Assembly (NCBI GenBank): GCA_016212795.1
Contig: JACRDT010000042.1
Coordinates: 1 to 64,000, forward strand
DNA from: Elusimicrobiota bacterium
GTDB lineage: Bacteria; Elusimicrobiota; Elusimicrobia; UBA1565; UBA9628
DNA: 64,000 nucleotides
Reading direction: 5' to 3'
The notes under the pieces are model-generated. The model worked only from the letters and a program-made list of their open reading frames with translations. It searched no databases and was not told the origin of the DNA. Position numbers and translations under genes: made by a program. This document shows positions 47,682 through 56,779 of the stretch, one piece after another; the stretch's first letter is position 1, and every line of letters starts with the position of its first letter.

Positions 47682-50065
47682 CCCAGAAAATCGTCATCTT
47701 CGGCAAGGGCGGGATCGGGAAGTCCACGATCACGTCCAACCTGGCGGCGGCCTACGCCCAGTCCGGCAAGCGCGTCCTGCTGGTGGGGTGCGACCCCAAG
47801 CACGACACGACGGTCTCGTTGACGGAGGGCAAGCCCATCCGTCCCGTGGTGGACCTGCCGGGGTTCATGGACATGAAGGCGCGGCGGGCCGAGGTGGTCA
47901 AGCGGGGGCGCCTGGGCGTCGATTGCGTGGAGTCGGGCGGGCCGGAGCCGGGGATCGGGTGCGCCGGGCGGGGGATCTCCCGGACGGTGGAGATCCTGGA
48001 GCAGTGCGGCCTGCTGGCCGACGGGGTCTACGACGTGATCCTCTTCGACGTGCTGGGCGACGTCGTGTGCGGCGGGTTCGCGGCGCCCTTGAGGAAGGGG
48101 CTGGCCGACAAGGTCTGCGTCATCGCCTCCGAGGAGCTGATGGCGCTCTACGCGTGCAACAACATCGCGCGCGCGATCGTGAACTACGCGTCCAACGACA
48201 TCGGGCTGTGCGGGATCGTGGCCAACCTCAAGGACCCCGGGTCCAAGCGCGACAGCGTGGAGCGTTTCGCAGCGCTGATCGGGACGAAGGTGCTGGAGTT
48301 CCTGCCGCGGGACATCGCGGTGCGGCGCGCCGAGTTCGAGCGCCGCACGGCCGTGGAGATGTTCCCGAAGGCCGAGTTCTCCAAGCGCATGAAGGTCCTG
48401 GCCGACACGCTGCTGGACCTTGACATCAAGAAGGTCCGGGTGCCCGACCCTCTGGGCGACGAGGAGTTCCACGAGCTGTCGAGGATCGGGTTCGAGGGCG
48501 GCCGCAGGCCGAAAGCCCGGCCGGCGGCCCCCAAGATCGAGGGGCCCGTCTCGGTCCTGGTGGAGAAGGCCAGGCGCGAGGTGGAGGCCCTGCGGGGGGA
48601 GGACGTGGACAACCGGCTGGAGAAGGCGCTCGAGGCGTGGTCGCGCGCGACGGGCAAGTCCGGGGGCTGGGTGGACGGGCCCCACGCCCTGCAGTGGGGC
48701 GAGGCGTCGCAGTGGAGGACCATGTTCTGCGACCGGGAGACCGGCCGCAACTACGACCAGCACGTCCAGCTCGACGCGCCGATGGTGGGGATCACGCACG
48801 AGGACCTCGAGTGCCACTACGCCACCCCGTTCTTCAACGACGGGTACATGACGTACTTCAATTTCAAGTGGATCCAGCGGGGCCGGCGGGAGGAGGAGGT
48901 CTTTGCCTCCGGCTGCATAGGCTTCACCACGGACATCCGGGAGATGGACGTGGTGCGCGGCGGGGGGGAGAAGCTCAAGGAGGCCCTGGACCTCGCGCTC
49001 GAGAGGTCGGAGGGCAAGTCCGCGATCCTGGTGACCTCGACGTGCGTCCCCACCGTCATCGGGGACGACTCGGTGGGCATCATCGAGGACTACCGCCACA
49101 AGACGGAGCTGCCCATCCTGTTCTCGAGCCCGGCCTCCGGGCAGGAGCTCAACCTGCTGGAGTATTTCTTCAAGCGCGTCCGGGAGACCCCGGCGTTCAA
49201 GGCGGCCAGGCCCGAGGACAGGGCGGTGAACCTGATCGGGTTCCCGCCCGGCCCGGGCCGCCGCGAGCTCGTCGAGCTGCTGGGGTACGCCGGCATCAGG
49301 GTGAACCTGTGCCTGCTCCCGCGGTTCAACGTGGAGGAGGTCAAGCGCTTCGGAGGGGCCAGCCTGCACGTCTTCTATCCCGACCCGCACTACAAGGGCA
49401 CTTTCCAGAAGCTCTTCGGCGACATGGAGCTCAAGTCCCTCTCGCCGGTGGCGCCCTACGGGATGGCCAACACCCAGCGGTGGCTGGCCGAGGTGACGGC
49501 CGGGCTGGGCATCAAGGACGCGGCCCGGGACGCCTGGGACATGAAGAGCGTCCGGGTGGCGGCCGCCTGGAAGACGGCGATGGAGCGCGTCCGCGGCAAG
49601 CGCCTGGGCTTCGTGGCGGACGCCGAGCACGTCCGGGCCCTGGCGGACCCCTGCGGGATGGCCGGGATCCCGCTGGTGACGATGGTCAAGGAGATGGGGT
49701 TCGGGGTCGACTACCTGGTCTACCACGAGGGCAAGGAGCCGTCCTTGGACGTCAAGGGGGGGCGCCACGGGGTGCGTTGGTTCAGCACGCCTTCGGAGCT
49801 GGGCAAGCTCCTGCGGGAGGGCGAGTTCGACGCGGTCTACTCCGAGTTCTTCTTCGACGAGCGGCTGACCTCGGCGGGCAAGGCCCAGTTCTCCCTGCTG
49901 GACGTGGAGATGGGCCTGGAGGGGGCGGTGCGCAGCCTGGAGCGGTTCGTCGACATCTGCCGGTGGCCGTTCTACAAGCGGTGCCTGCCCGCGGCCGGCG
50001 TTTCTGTTGCGGCTGCGCCGCCTCGATCAGGACAGGAAAGCGGCCGGCCCGAGGCGCGGCCATGA
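47678..50065 (+). CDS. NifH-NifD-like fusion (nitrogenase-like reductase)
   Basis: The 795-residue chain joins two proteins. Residues 1-275 are a NifH/BchL-type iron protein: P-loop GKGGIGKST (9-17), CDPKHDTT, Cys95 in GCAGRG and Cys131 in DVVCGGF, the two [4Fe-4S] ligands. After a charged linker (276-320), residues 340-770 are a component 1 (NifD/BchN-like) domain. Cys351, Cys379 (in THEDLECH) and Cys456 (in TSTCVPTVIGDD) fit P-cluster-type positions, and the EMDVVRGG motif is present. No cysteine is seen where NifD binds FeMo-cofactor. NifH and NifD are normally separate genes; here electron donor and acceptor share one chain. It is coupled to the next gene by ATGA. The substrate is unknown. 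Confidence 0.9.
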   Translation: MTQKIVIFGKGGIGKSTITSNLAAAYAQSGKRVLLVGCDPKHDTTVSLTEGKPIRPVVDLPGFMDMKARRAEVVKRGRLGVDCVESGGPEPGIGCAGRGISRTVEILEQCGLLADGVYDVILFDVLGDVVCGGFAAPLRKGLADKVCVIASEELMALYACNNIARAIVNYASNDIGLCGIVANLKDPGSKRDSVERFAALIGTKVLEFLPRDIAVRRAEFERRTAVEMFPKAEFSKRMKVLADTLLDLDIKKVRVPDPLGDEEFHELSRIGFEGGRRPKARPAAPKIEGPVSVLVEKARREVEALRGEDVDNRLEKALEAWSRATGKSGGWVDGPHALQWGEASQWRTMFCDRETGRNYDQHVQLDAPMVGITHEDLECHYATPFFNDGYMTYFNFKWIQRGRREEEVFASGCIGFTTDIREMDVVRGGGEKLKEALDLALERSEGKSAILVTSTCVPTVIGDDSVGIIEDYRHKTELPILFSSPASGQELNLLEYFFKRVRETPAFKAARPEDRAVNLIGFPPGPGRRELVELLGYAGIRVNLCLLPRFNVEEVKRFGGASLHVFYPDPHYKGTFQKLFGDMELKSLSPVAPYGMANTQRWLAEVTAGLGIKDAARDAWDMKSVRVAAAWKTAMERVRGKRLGFVADAEHVRALADPCGMAGIPLVTMVKEMGFGVDYLVYHEGKEPSLDVKGGRHGVRWFSTPSELGKLLREGEFDAVYSEFFFDERLTSAGKAQFSLLDVEMGLEGAVRSLERFVDICRWPFYKRCLPAAGVSVAAAPPRSGQESGRPEARP

Positions 50066-51630
50066 GCCGGATCAAGGGGCAACGGGCGAACTTCCCCTCG
50101 CTGATGGGGGCCTACCTGGCCGTCAACGCCATCGCCGACGCCTACGTGCTCGTGGACGGGCCGGATTGCTCCCTCTACAAGGCGCACTTCATCCACGGGC
50201 GCCACGACCTGTGCTCGACGCTGCTCGACATCAACGGCCGCCACCGGGTCTGCTTCACCAACGTGTGCGCCCAGAGCGTCACCAAGGACCACAACGAGCT
50301 GATCCTGCGCAGGCTCCGGCTCCTCGACGAGATCGGGCTGCCCGGCATCATCCTGCTGACCTCGCTGCCCGGCTGTTCGATCACGGGGATCGACTACGAC
50401 CACCTCCTGCGCGGCGCCCAGCCGTTCATGACGAGGCCGGCGCTGGCCATCCCGCCGACCTCCCTGGCCGGCGACTGGCTCGACGGCTACGGCATGACCC
50501 TGCGGGCCATCGCCCGCGCCATCGACCTCCAGGGCGGCAAGCCCAAGCCCACGAACGTCGCGCTGGTGGGATACATGAGGGACCGCGGGGAGGGCGACCA
50601 CCGGGCCAACCTCCGGGAGCTCCGCCGCCTCCTGAAGGCGCTGGGGCTCGACGTGGTCTCGGTCTGGCTGGACGGAGGGCCGTACGCCGAGCTGGGGCGC
50701 GTCAAGGACGCGGGGGTCATCGTCTCCCTGCCCTACGGGAGGGAGGCGGCGCGCGAGCTCGCCGAGAGGACGGGCGCGAAGCTCGTCGAGGCCTCCATGC
50801 CGTTCGGGCTGCAGGCGACCAACGGCTGGCTGCGCCTGATCGCCGAGGAAACCGGCCGTCAGAAAGAGGCCGAGGCCCTCATCCGCGAGGAGACCGCGGT
50901 CGTCTTCAAGCGTCTGCAGTGGATCATCCCCTACAGCTTCCTGCACAAGAAGGTCTCGTACATCGGCGACCCGTACCTGCTGGAGGGCTTCGCGGGGATC
51001 AGCGAGGACCTGGGGATGCGCCTGCGGGAGGCGTTCGTCATGAGCCGGGAGGGCCGGGAGGGCTTCCCCCTGCAGGGCGAGGGCTTCACGACCACCTGCG
51101 AGCCGGACGTCTACCATCCCGCGGTCGACAAGTTCCTGATGTACCCGCCGGACCTGCTGGTGTCCAACACCAACGAGATCACCCGGGTCCTGCGCACGCC
51201 GAGCCTCCAGGTCGTTGAGCTGGGCTATCCCTCGTATTATTTCCACGCGCTCTACGAGATGCCCTACCTGGGCTTCGCCGGCTTCGTCGCGTTCGTCCAG
51301 CGCATGGCCGACACCCTGTCCTCCATGCGCCGCGCCGACATGCTGGTCGCCAACATCGGCCGGGGCAACCACGAACGCGATCCCAGCGGCGGCGACCGGC
51401 CCGACGGTCCGCGCGGGCAGGGACAGGACTTCGAGGACGCCTGGTACGGCGGCCGGGGAGGGCAGGGAGGGCCGTGGCCGGACGACCGCGGCCCCGAGGG
51501 GGGGCCCCCCGAGCGCCCCGAGGCACGGGGCGAGAGGAGGACGTCCGCGCCCGCGCCTTCGGACGGTCCCGCAGGTCCTCAGGCACAGGGCGAGAGGAGG
51601 ACGTCCGCGCCCGATCGTCATGGCGGCTGA
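50062..51630 (+). CDS. second nitrogenase component 1-like subunit (NifK/BchB-type)
   Basis: This 522-residue protein starts in the stop of the fusion gene (ATGA). Residues 25-120 follow the NifK/BchB order: Cys36 in VDGPDCSLYK (place of the HGxxGC cysteine), Cys51, Cys64 and Cys69, and Cys105 in SLPGCSITGIDYD (place of the STxC motif). The first P-cluster cysteine of the family is replaced by the GQRANFPSLMGA stretch. A nitrogenase-type fold with three Rossmann-like parts is likely. Residues about 435-522 are a low-complexity tail with a repeated GERRTSAP. It should pair with the NifD-like domain of the fusion. Confidence 0.82.
   Translation: MSRIKGQRANFPSLMGAYLAVNAIADAYVLVDGPDCSLYKAHFIHGRHDLCSTLLDINGRHRVCFTNVCAQSVTKDHNELILRRLRLLDEIGLPGIILLTSLPGCSITGIDYDHLLRGAQPFMTRPALAIPPTSLAGDWLDGYGMTLRAIARAIDLQGGKPKPTNVALVGYMRDRGEGDHRANLRELRRLLKALGLDVVSVWLDGGPYAELGRVKDAGVIVSLPYGREAARELAERTGAKLVEASMPFGLQATNGWLRLIAEETGRQKEAEALIREETAVVFKRLQWIIPYSFLHKKVSYIGDPYLLEGFAGISEDLGMRLREAFVMSREGREGFPLQGEGFTTTCEPDVYHPAVDKFLMYPPDLLVSNTNEITRVLRTPSLQVVELGYPSYYFHALYEMPYLGFAGFVAFVQRMADTLSSMRRADMLVANIGRGNHERDPSGGDRPDGPRGQGQDFEDAWYGGRGGQGGPWPDDRGPEGGPPERPEARGERRTSAPAPSDGPAGPQAQGERRTSAPDRHGG
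51525..51615 (+). repeat. coding repeat in the component 1 tail
   Basis: Two copies of GGCGAGAGGAGGACGTCCGC, about 70 bases apart and in frame, encode GERRTSAP twice. Related GAGGAGGGACGCTCGGC blocks occur in the 44142 gene. Confidence 0.55.
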
Positions 51631-53098
51631 GCGGTCGCCTGTCGGACGGGTCGTATTCTTCCTGCTCCTCCTCCAGCTCCCCGCCCGCGCCGCCATCGGC
51701 GCCGGCATCGACGCCAGAATCAGGAAGGCCGCGGCCAGCCCGCCGCTGCGGCACGCCCAGTGGGGTCTCTGCGTCAAGGCCGTCGATTCCGGCAAAGTGG
51801 TCGCCTCCTTGGATCCCCAGGCCAACCTGGTCCCGGCGAGCAGCCTCAAGCTCTTCGTGACCGCGGCCGCGCTGGCCACCCTGGGCGGGGACCATCGGTT
51901 CTCCACGGCCCTCTACCACGACGGCAGGGTCGAGAAGGGCGTCCTCAAGGGGAACCTCGTCATCAGGGGCGGGGGGGACCCGTCGCTGGGCTCGACGCTG
52001 GTCAAGGGCGGGCGGCCGATGGACGCCGTGTTCGCCGACTGGCTGCAGGCCCTGGCCGCCAAGGGGATCAAGTCCGTCGAGGGCGACCTGGCCGCCGACA
52101 ACCTCCTCTTCGAGGGTACGCCCATCCCGGGCAGCTGGCCCTGGGAGGACGCGGGCAACTATTACGCCGCTCCCGCCGACGCCCTGTCCCTCGGCGACAA
52201 CCTCTACCGGCTGGTTCTCGCCCCCGGGGCCGAGGCGGGCGAGGACGCCCCCGCCTTGAGGACCGAGCCCGAGATCAAAGGGCTGGCCTTCGTCAACTTC
52301 ATGAAGACGGGGCCCGAGGGCTCGGGCGACAACGGCTACATCTTCAACATCCCGGGGAGCTACCGGGCCGTGCTGAGAGGGACCGTCCCGGCCGGCGAAC
52401 GCGAGTTCGCCGTCAAGGGAGCGCTGCCCGAGCCGGCGCTCTTCGCCGCCGAGGCCTTCGCCGGGTTCCTGCGGCGGTCCGGGGTGAAGGTCTCGGGGCA
52501 GGCCCGCCTGCTCGCCCGGCCGGCGGCGTACGACGAGTCGAAGTTGGTCGCCCGGACCGACTCCGTGCCCCTGCGGGACATCGTGCGGCTCACGAACAAG
52601 AGGAGCTTCAACCTCTACGCCGAGATGCTCGCCCGCGCGGTCGCGCCGCGCTTCAACAAGCCGGCGAGCGTGCTCGGCGGCAACGAGGCCGTCAGGGAGT
52701 TCCTGGCCCAGGCCGGCGTCGACGTCTCGAGCGTCAGGCTCGCGGACTCCTGCGGTCTTTCCCGGCTGAACCTGGTGAGCGCCCGGGCCGTGACCGACCT
52801 GCTCGTCCACATGGCCAAGAGCCCTCAGTTCCAGGATTACTACGACTCCCTGGCCTTCCCGGCCGACCCCGAGGGGTTCGGGCACATCAAGAACCTGGGG
52901 ACGGGGACCGTCCTGGAGAAGGTCCTCAGGATCAAGTCCGGGTCCTTGAGCGGCGTGCGCGCCTACTGCGGCTACGTGCTCGCCAGGTCAGGCAGGCTGC
53001 TGGCGTTCTCCTTCATCGTCAACAACTACACGGCCGCGCCCGCCGAGGTCGAGAAGGTCCACGAGGACCTGCTGCTGGCCCTGGCGCAGTCGAAGTAG
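51620..53098 (+). CDS. dacB: D-alanyl-D-alanine carboxypeptidase (PBP4 type)
   Basis: The 492-residue product has a signal sequence and the three penicillin-binding motifs: SxxK as SSLK in LVPASSLKLF, SxN as SFN in KRSFNLYAEML, and KTG-type KSG in RIKSGSLSG, with the inserted domain of the PBP4 class between the first two. It trims cell-wall peptides in the periplasm. It overlaps the nitrogenase-like gene by 11 bases, so it is transcribed with it, but no functional link is obvious. Confidence 0.93.
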   Translation: MAAERSPVGRVVFFLLLLQLPARAAIGAGIDARIRKAAASPPLRHAQWGLCVKAVDSGKVVASLDPQANLVPASSLKLFVTAAALATLGGDHRFSTALYHDGRVEKGVLKGNLVIRGGGDPSLGSTLVKGGRPMDAVFADWLQALAAKGIKSVEGDLAADNLLFEGTPIPGSWPWEDAGNYYAAPADALSLGDNLYRLVLAPGAEAGEDAPALRTEPEIKGLAFVNFMKTGPEGSGDNGYIFNIPGSYRAVLRGTVPAGEREFAVKGALPEPALFAAEAFAGFLRRSGVKVSGQARLLARPAAYDESKLVARTDSVPLRDIVRLTNKRSFNLYAEMLARAVAPRFNKPASVLGGNEAVREFLAQAGVDVSSVRLADSCGLSRLNLVSARAVTDLLVHMAKSPQFQDYYDSLAFPADPEGFGHIKNLGTGTVLEKVLRIKSGSLSGVRAYCGYVLARSGRLLAFSFIVNNYTAAPAEVEKVHEDLLLALAQSK

Positions 53099-53184
53099 GC
53101 CGGGGCCCAAGACGGGGCCGCCTCATGAAGTCTATGCCGTGGAGCATCCTCTGCTTGTTGCCCGCTCGCCGCCGATCTTTCTGT

Positions 53185-53190
53185 TATACT
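53185..53190 (+). promoter_or_regulatory. -10 box of the Kelch/caspase gene
   Basis: TATACT, 9 bases before the ATG at 53200. No consensus -35. It fits the leaderless pattern seen for other secreted proteins here. Positions 53099-53184 hold no gene; an upstream in-frame ATG at 53125 is possible but gives no better signal sequence. Confidence 0.45.
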
Positions 53191-53199
53191 ATCAACATC

Positions 53200-55014
53200 A
53201 TGCATGGCTGGCGCCCGTTTCTGGCGGTAGTGTTGCTGTTGGCGTTTTCTTTTGCGGCGGATGCCGCTGATGGCGCTTCTCCCTGGTCCACGAGGGCCGA
53301 CATGCCGACACGCAGGTACCTGGCGCGCGGCGCGGCCATCAACGGCATCTTCTACGTCGTGGGCGGGCACGACAATGACCTGGACGTCGGCACGCTCGAG
53401 GCCTTCGACCCCTCCTCGGGCCGCTGGCGCAGATTGCGACCCATGCCCACCCCGCGCAACACGTCGGCGGTGGGCGCGGTCGACGGCAAGCTCTACGTGG
53501 CCGGAGGTTGGTCCCGCAGCGGTCACGTCGCGACGCTGGAGGTCTACGACCCTGCCCGGGACCGATGGGAATCGCGCTCTCGTATGCCCATGGCGCGCAA
53601 CGCCATGGGGGCGGTGGTCGGCGGCCTCTTCTACGCCGTAGGCGGGACCGCCAGCGGCAACTGCACGAACGCGCTGCACGCCTATGATCCTCGGACGGAT
53701 ACATGGAGCGAGAAGGCCTCCTTGAGCACGGCGCGCTGCACCCTTTCGGTGGCAGTCCACGGAGGCAAGATCTACGCGGCCGGAGGCAACGACACCAGCG
53801 GCCTGCACCCTTATTCCAGCATGGAGGTCTACGACCCAAGCGCCGACTCATGGAGCGGACTCCCCGACATGCCCGCGCCGCTCAGCGGCGCCTCGTTGGA
53901 ATCGGTAGACGGCCGCCTCTTCCTGGTCGGGGGGTTCGTGAGCCCGAGAAAAACTCCTCCTTCGTCCGGTGTGGCATCCTACGACCCAGCGGCCCGCATC
54001 TGGGCCATGCACTCGCCGATGCTGGTCGGCCGCGACTGCATGGCGTCGGGAGTGATCCGCGGGACACTCTACGTCGCGGGAGGCACGCCGGACGGCCGCA
54101 CCATGACCTCCCTGCTGGAGACCTACGACCCGCGGCGAGACAAGGTCTCCCGGGAGGTCCGCACGACCATGCTGGCGCCGGTCTCCGGCATCCCCCAGGG
54201 CCAGGACCGCAGGTTCTCCTACCAGACGCCGCGCTCGGACGTGGACAATGTCGTCGATCGCCGCCGCAAGCGCGACAAGGACTTCGCTCTCGTCATGGGC
54301 GTCGAGCACTACCGGTCCGCCATCCCCAGGGCTGATTTCGCCGAGAGCGACGCCGGCTATTTCGGCCGCTACGCCACGAAAGTCCTGGGCGTTCCCCAGG
54401 AGAACGTCATCCTCTTGACGGGCGCGAAGGCCACGCGTGCCGACCTCGAGCGCTATCTCGAGGAGTGGCTTCCGCGAAACGCGGATAAGGATTCCAGGGT
54501 CTACTTCTACTTCGCGGGGCACGGCGCCCCCGATCCGGCCAAGGGCACGGCCTATCTGCTGCCGTGGGACGGGGACCCGTCCTTCCTCAAGACCAGCGCG
54601 TACCCTTTGTCCAAGCTCTATGAGCGGCTCGAGGCGCTCCCGTCCAAGGAGGTCGTGGTCATGCTCGACGCGTGCTTCTCCGGCGTCGGCGGTCGCTCGG
54701 TGATCGCGCAGGGCCTACGACCCTTGGTGATGGTAGCCGACGCGCCCAAGCTTTTGGGTTCCAAGCTCTCCATCCTGACCGCGGCCGCCAGGGACCAGGT
54801 CGCGGGCAGTCTCATGGACCAGGGGCACGGCATGTTCACCTACTATCTGCTCAAGGGCATGAACGGCGCCGCGGACGAGGATGGGGACGGGAGCCTGGCC
54901 CTCTCCGATCTCTTCCGCTACGTCCACGCCAACGTCCAGCGCTCCGCCCATAGGCAGAATCGCGAGCAGACCCCCCAGCTCTTCTCCCGGACGGGGCATC
55001 TTGAGCTCTACTGA
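53200..55014 (+). CDS. secreted Kelch propeller/caspase-like fusion protein
   Basis: The 604-residue product has a signal sequence (residues 1-24). Six Kelch repeats (about 28-335) follow, each with a GG doublet (YVVGG, YVAGG, YAVGG, YAAGG, FLVGG, YVAGG), enough for a closed six-blade propeller. The C-terminal caspase-like (C14) domain (about 360-604) has ALVMGVEHYR, catalytic His441 in YFAGHG and Cys492 in LDACFSG. An EF-hand-like loop DEDGDGSLALSD (559-570) may bind calcium, as metacaspases do. The propeller probably presents a substrate or ligand to the protease. Confidence 0.88.
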   Translation: MHGWRPFLAVVLLLAFSFAADAADGASPWSTRADMPTRRYLARGAAINGIFYVVGGHDNDLDVGTLEAFDPSSGRWRRLRPMPTPRNTSAVGAVDGKLYVAGGWSRSGHVATLEVYDPARDRWESRSRMPMARNAMGAVVGGLFYAVGGTASGNCTNALHAYDPRTDTWSEKASLSTARCTLSVAVHGGKIYAAGGNDTSGLHPYSSMEVYDPSADSWSGLPDMPAPLSGASLESVDGRLFLVGGFVSPRKTPPSSGVASYDPAARIWAMHSPMLVGRDCMASGVIRGTLYVAGGTPDGRTMTSLLETYDPRRDKVSREVRTTMLAPVSGIPQGQDRRFSYQTPRSDVDNVVDRRRKRDKDFALVMGVEHYRSAIPRADFAESDAGYFGRYATKVLGVPQENVILLTGAKATRADLERYLEEWLPRNADKDSRVYFYFAGHGAPDPAKGTAYLLPWDGDPSFLKTSAYPLSKLYERLEALPSKEVVVMLDACFSGVGGRSVIAQGLRPLVMVADAPKLLGSKLSILTAAARDQVAGSLMDQGHGMFTYYLLKGMNGAADEDGDGSLALSDLFRYVHANVQRSAHRQNREQTPQLFSRTGHLELY

Positions 55015-55104
55015 GGCCTTGCTAGGTGCTACGGGATTCTGACTGGCTGCCTGGCCCTCATGCTGGAAGGACAGGCGCAAAAAAGCGATAGAATGGGCAG
55101 GCTC

Positions 55105-56364
55105 ATGGGATCGCGTCAGCCCCCGACTTGGCTCCTCGTCTTCACCCAGCGCAAGATGGCCGGGCTCCTGGCGCTGGGCTTCTCGGCGGGCATGCCCCTG
55201 CTGCTGACCAGCAAGACCCTGCAGGCCTGGATGACCATCGAGGGCGTGGACCTCAAGACCATCGGCTTGTTCAGCCTGGTGGGCTTGCCCTACTCGCTCA
55301 AGTTCCTGTGGTCCCCGCTGCTCGACCGCTACGCCCCCCCGTTCCTCGGCCGCAGGCGCGGCTGGATCGCGCTGGCCCAGGTCGGCATCGCCGCCGCGCT
55401 CTTCCTCATGTCCCTCTGCGGCCCCACGCGGGGGATCCAGGGCCTGGCCGTCTTCGCCATCCTCGTCGCCTTCCTGAGCGCGAGCCAGGACATCGCGGTG
55501 GACGCCTACCGCGCGGACGTCCTGGAATCGCGCGAGATGGGCGCGGGCGCCGCCATCTATGTCCTGGGCTACCGCGTCGCCATGCTGGCCGCGGGCTCCG
55601 CGGCCCTCATCCTGGCGGACCATCTGCCCTGGGCGTGGGTCTACCGGCTGGCGGCCTTGACGATGCTGGCCGCGGTGGCGTCCAGCGCCCTGTCGCCGGA
55701 GCCGGCGTACCGGGAGCGTCCTCCCGAGACCCTCGCCGCGGCCGTGATCGATCCTTTCGCGGATTTCTTCAGGAGGTCGCGCTGGCAGGGCGCGGCGATC
55801 CTGGGCTTCATCGTCATCTACAAGTTCGGCGATTACCTGATCTCGAACATGACGACCCCGTTCCTCCTCAAGACCGGCTTCACCCAGACCGACGTGGGCG
55901 CCATCCAGGGAGGCGTGGGCCTGCTGGCCACGATCGTCGGGGCCCTGGCGGGCGGCGCGGTGGTCAACCGCCTGGGCATCAACCGCTCCCTGTGGGTCTT
56001 CGGGGTGCTCCAGGCCGCGAGCAACCTCACCTACTACGCCCTCTCCCTCTATCCCGCCTACTGGTGGATGGTCGGCACGATCGTCATCGAGAACCTCTGC
56101 GGCGGCCTGGTCACGGCGGGGTTCGTGGCCTTCATGATGTGCCTGTGCAGCCCGCGCTACTCCGCGACCCAGTACGCGCTCCTGACGAGCCTCATGGCCC
56201 TGAGCCGGGACATCCTCGTCTCGCCCGCCGGGGCCCTGGCCCAGGCCACGGGCTGGCCGAGCTTCTTCCTTATCACGATCGCCGCGGCCGTGCCCGGCAT
56301 GGCCCTGCTGCCTGTGTTCGCGCCCTGGAACAAGGCCGAGCCCCTGGGCGCGGCCCAGCATTGA
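55105..56364 (+). CDS. ampG: AmpG-type muropeptide permease (MFS)
   Basis: The 419-residue, about 12-helix transporter matches AmpG: LTSKTLQAWMTIEGVDLKTI, GLPYSLKFLWSPLLDRYAPP, and SQDIAVDAYRADVL. AmpG imports anhydro-muropeptides for cell-wall recycling, which fits dacB upstream. The ATG at 55105 gives the same N-terminal length as known AmpG; 55060 and 55093 are in-frame alternatives. A TAGAAT box lies 10 bases before it. Confidence 0.88.
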   Translation: MGSRQPPTWLLVFTQRKMAGLLALGFSAGMPLLLTSKTLQAWMTIEGVDLKTIGLFSLVGLPYSLKFLWSPLLDRYAPPFLGRRRGWIALAQVGIAAALFLMSLCGPTRGIQGLAVFAILVAFLSASQDIAVDAYRADVLESREMGAGAAIYVLGYRVAMLAAGSAALILADHLPWAWVYRLAALTMLAAVASSALSPEPAYRERPPETLAAAVIDPFADFFRRSRWQGAAILGFIVIYKFGDYLISNMTTPFLLKTGFTQTDVGAIQGGVGLLATIVGALAGGAVVNRLGINRSLWVFGVLQAASNLTYYALSLYPAYWWMVGTIVIENLCGGLVTAGFVAFMMCLCSPRYSATQYALLTSLMALSRDILVSPAGALAQATGWPSFFLITIAAAVPGMALLPVFAPWNKAEPLGAAQH

Positions 56365-56382
56365 AAAAGAGAGGATGATGAC

Positions 56383-56748
56383 ATGATGAAACGACGGATG
56401 GGAGGCTTCGGCATGCTCCTGGCCCTGGCCGGGACCGCGCTGGGCTTGAACGGCTGCTGGTGGGTGCTGGTCGGGGGGGCCGGGGCCGAGGCCGGCTACG
56501 TCGCGGGCCAGAAGGAACGCTCGACCGGCGAGATCATGTCGGACCAGTGGATCCACACCAAGGTCAAGGCCGAGCTCCTCGCCGCCGAGGGAGTCCCGTC
56601 CAACGCCATCGGCGTCAGCGTGCACAAGGGGCTCGTGCGGCTCAAGGGCGTGGTGCCGACGGCCAAGGCCAAGGCGGACGCCATCGCCGCGGCCCGCGCC
56701 GTGAAGGGCGTCCGGGGCGTGGTCGACAAGCTCTTCGTCAGCAAGTGA
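56383..56748 (+). CDS. BON-domain lipoprotein
   Basis: This 121-residue protein has a lipoprotein signal (LGLNGCWW, Cys at 25) and one BON domain (SDQWIHTKVKAELLAAEGVP, then VRLKGVVPTAKAKADA, and VVDKLFV). BON proteins of the OsmY type bind membranes or lipid surfaces and are often stress-related. A GAGAGGATGATGAC ribosome region precedes the ATG. It is 18 bases downstream of ampG. Confidence 0.9.
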   Translation: MMKRRMGGFGMLLALAGTALGLNGCWWVLVGGAGAEAGYVAGQKERSTGEIMSDQWIHTKVKAELLAAEGVPSNAIGVSVHKGLVRLKGVVPTAKAKADAIAAARAVKGVRGVVDKLFVSK

Positions 56749-56779
56749 GCGGCCAGGGACGCCGGGCCCGCGCCGATAC

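Noticed and set aside
47678..51630. True N2-fixing nitrogenase
   Set aside because: No FeMo-cofactor cysteine is seen, the second subunit lacks one P-cluster cysteine, and no nifB/E/N lies nearby.
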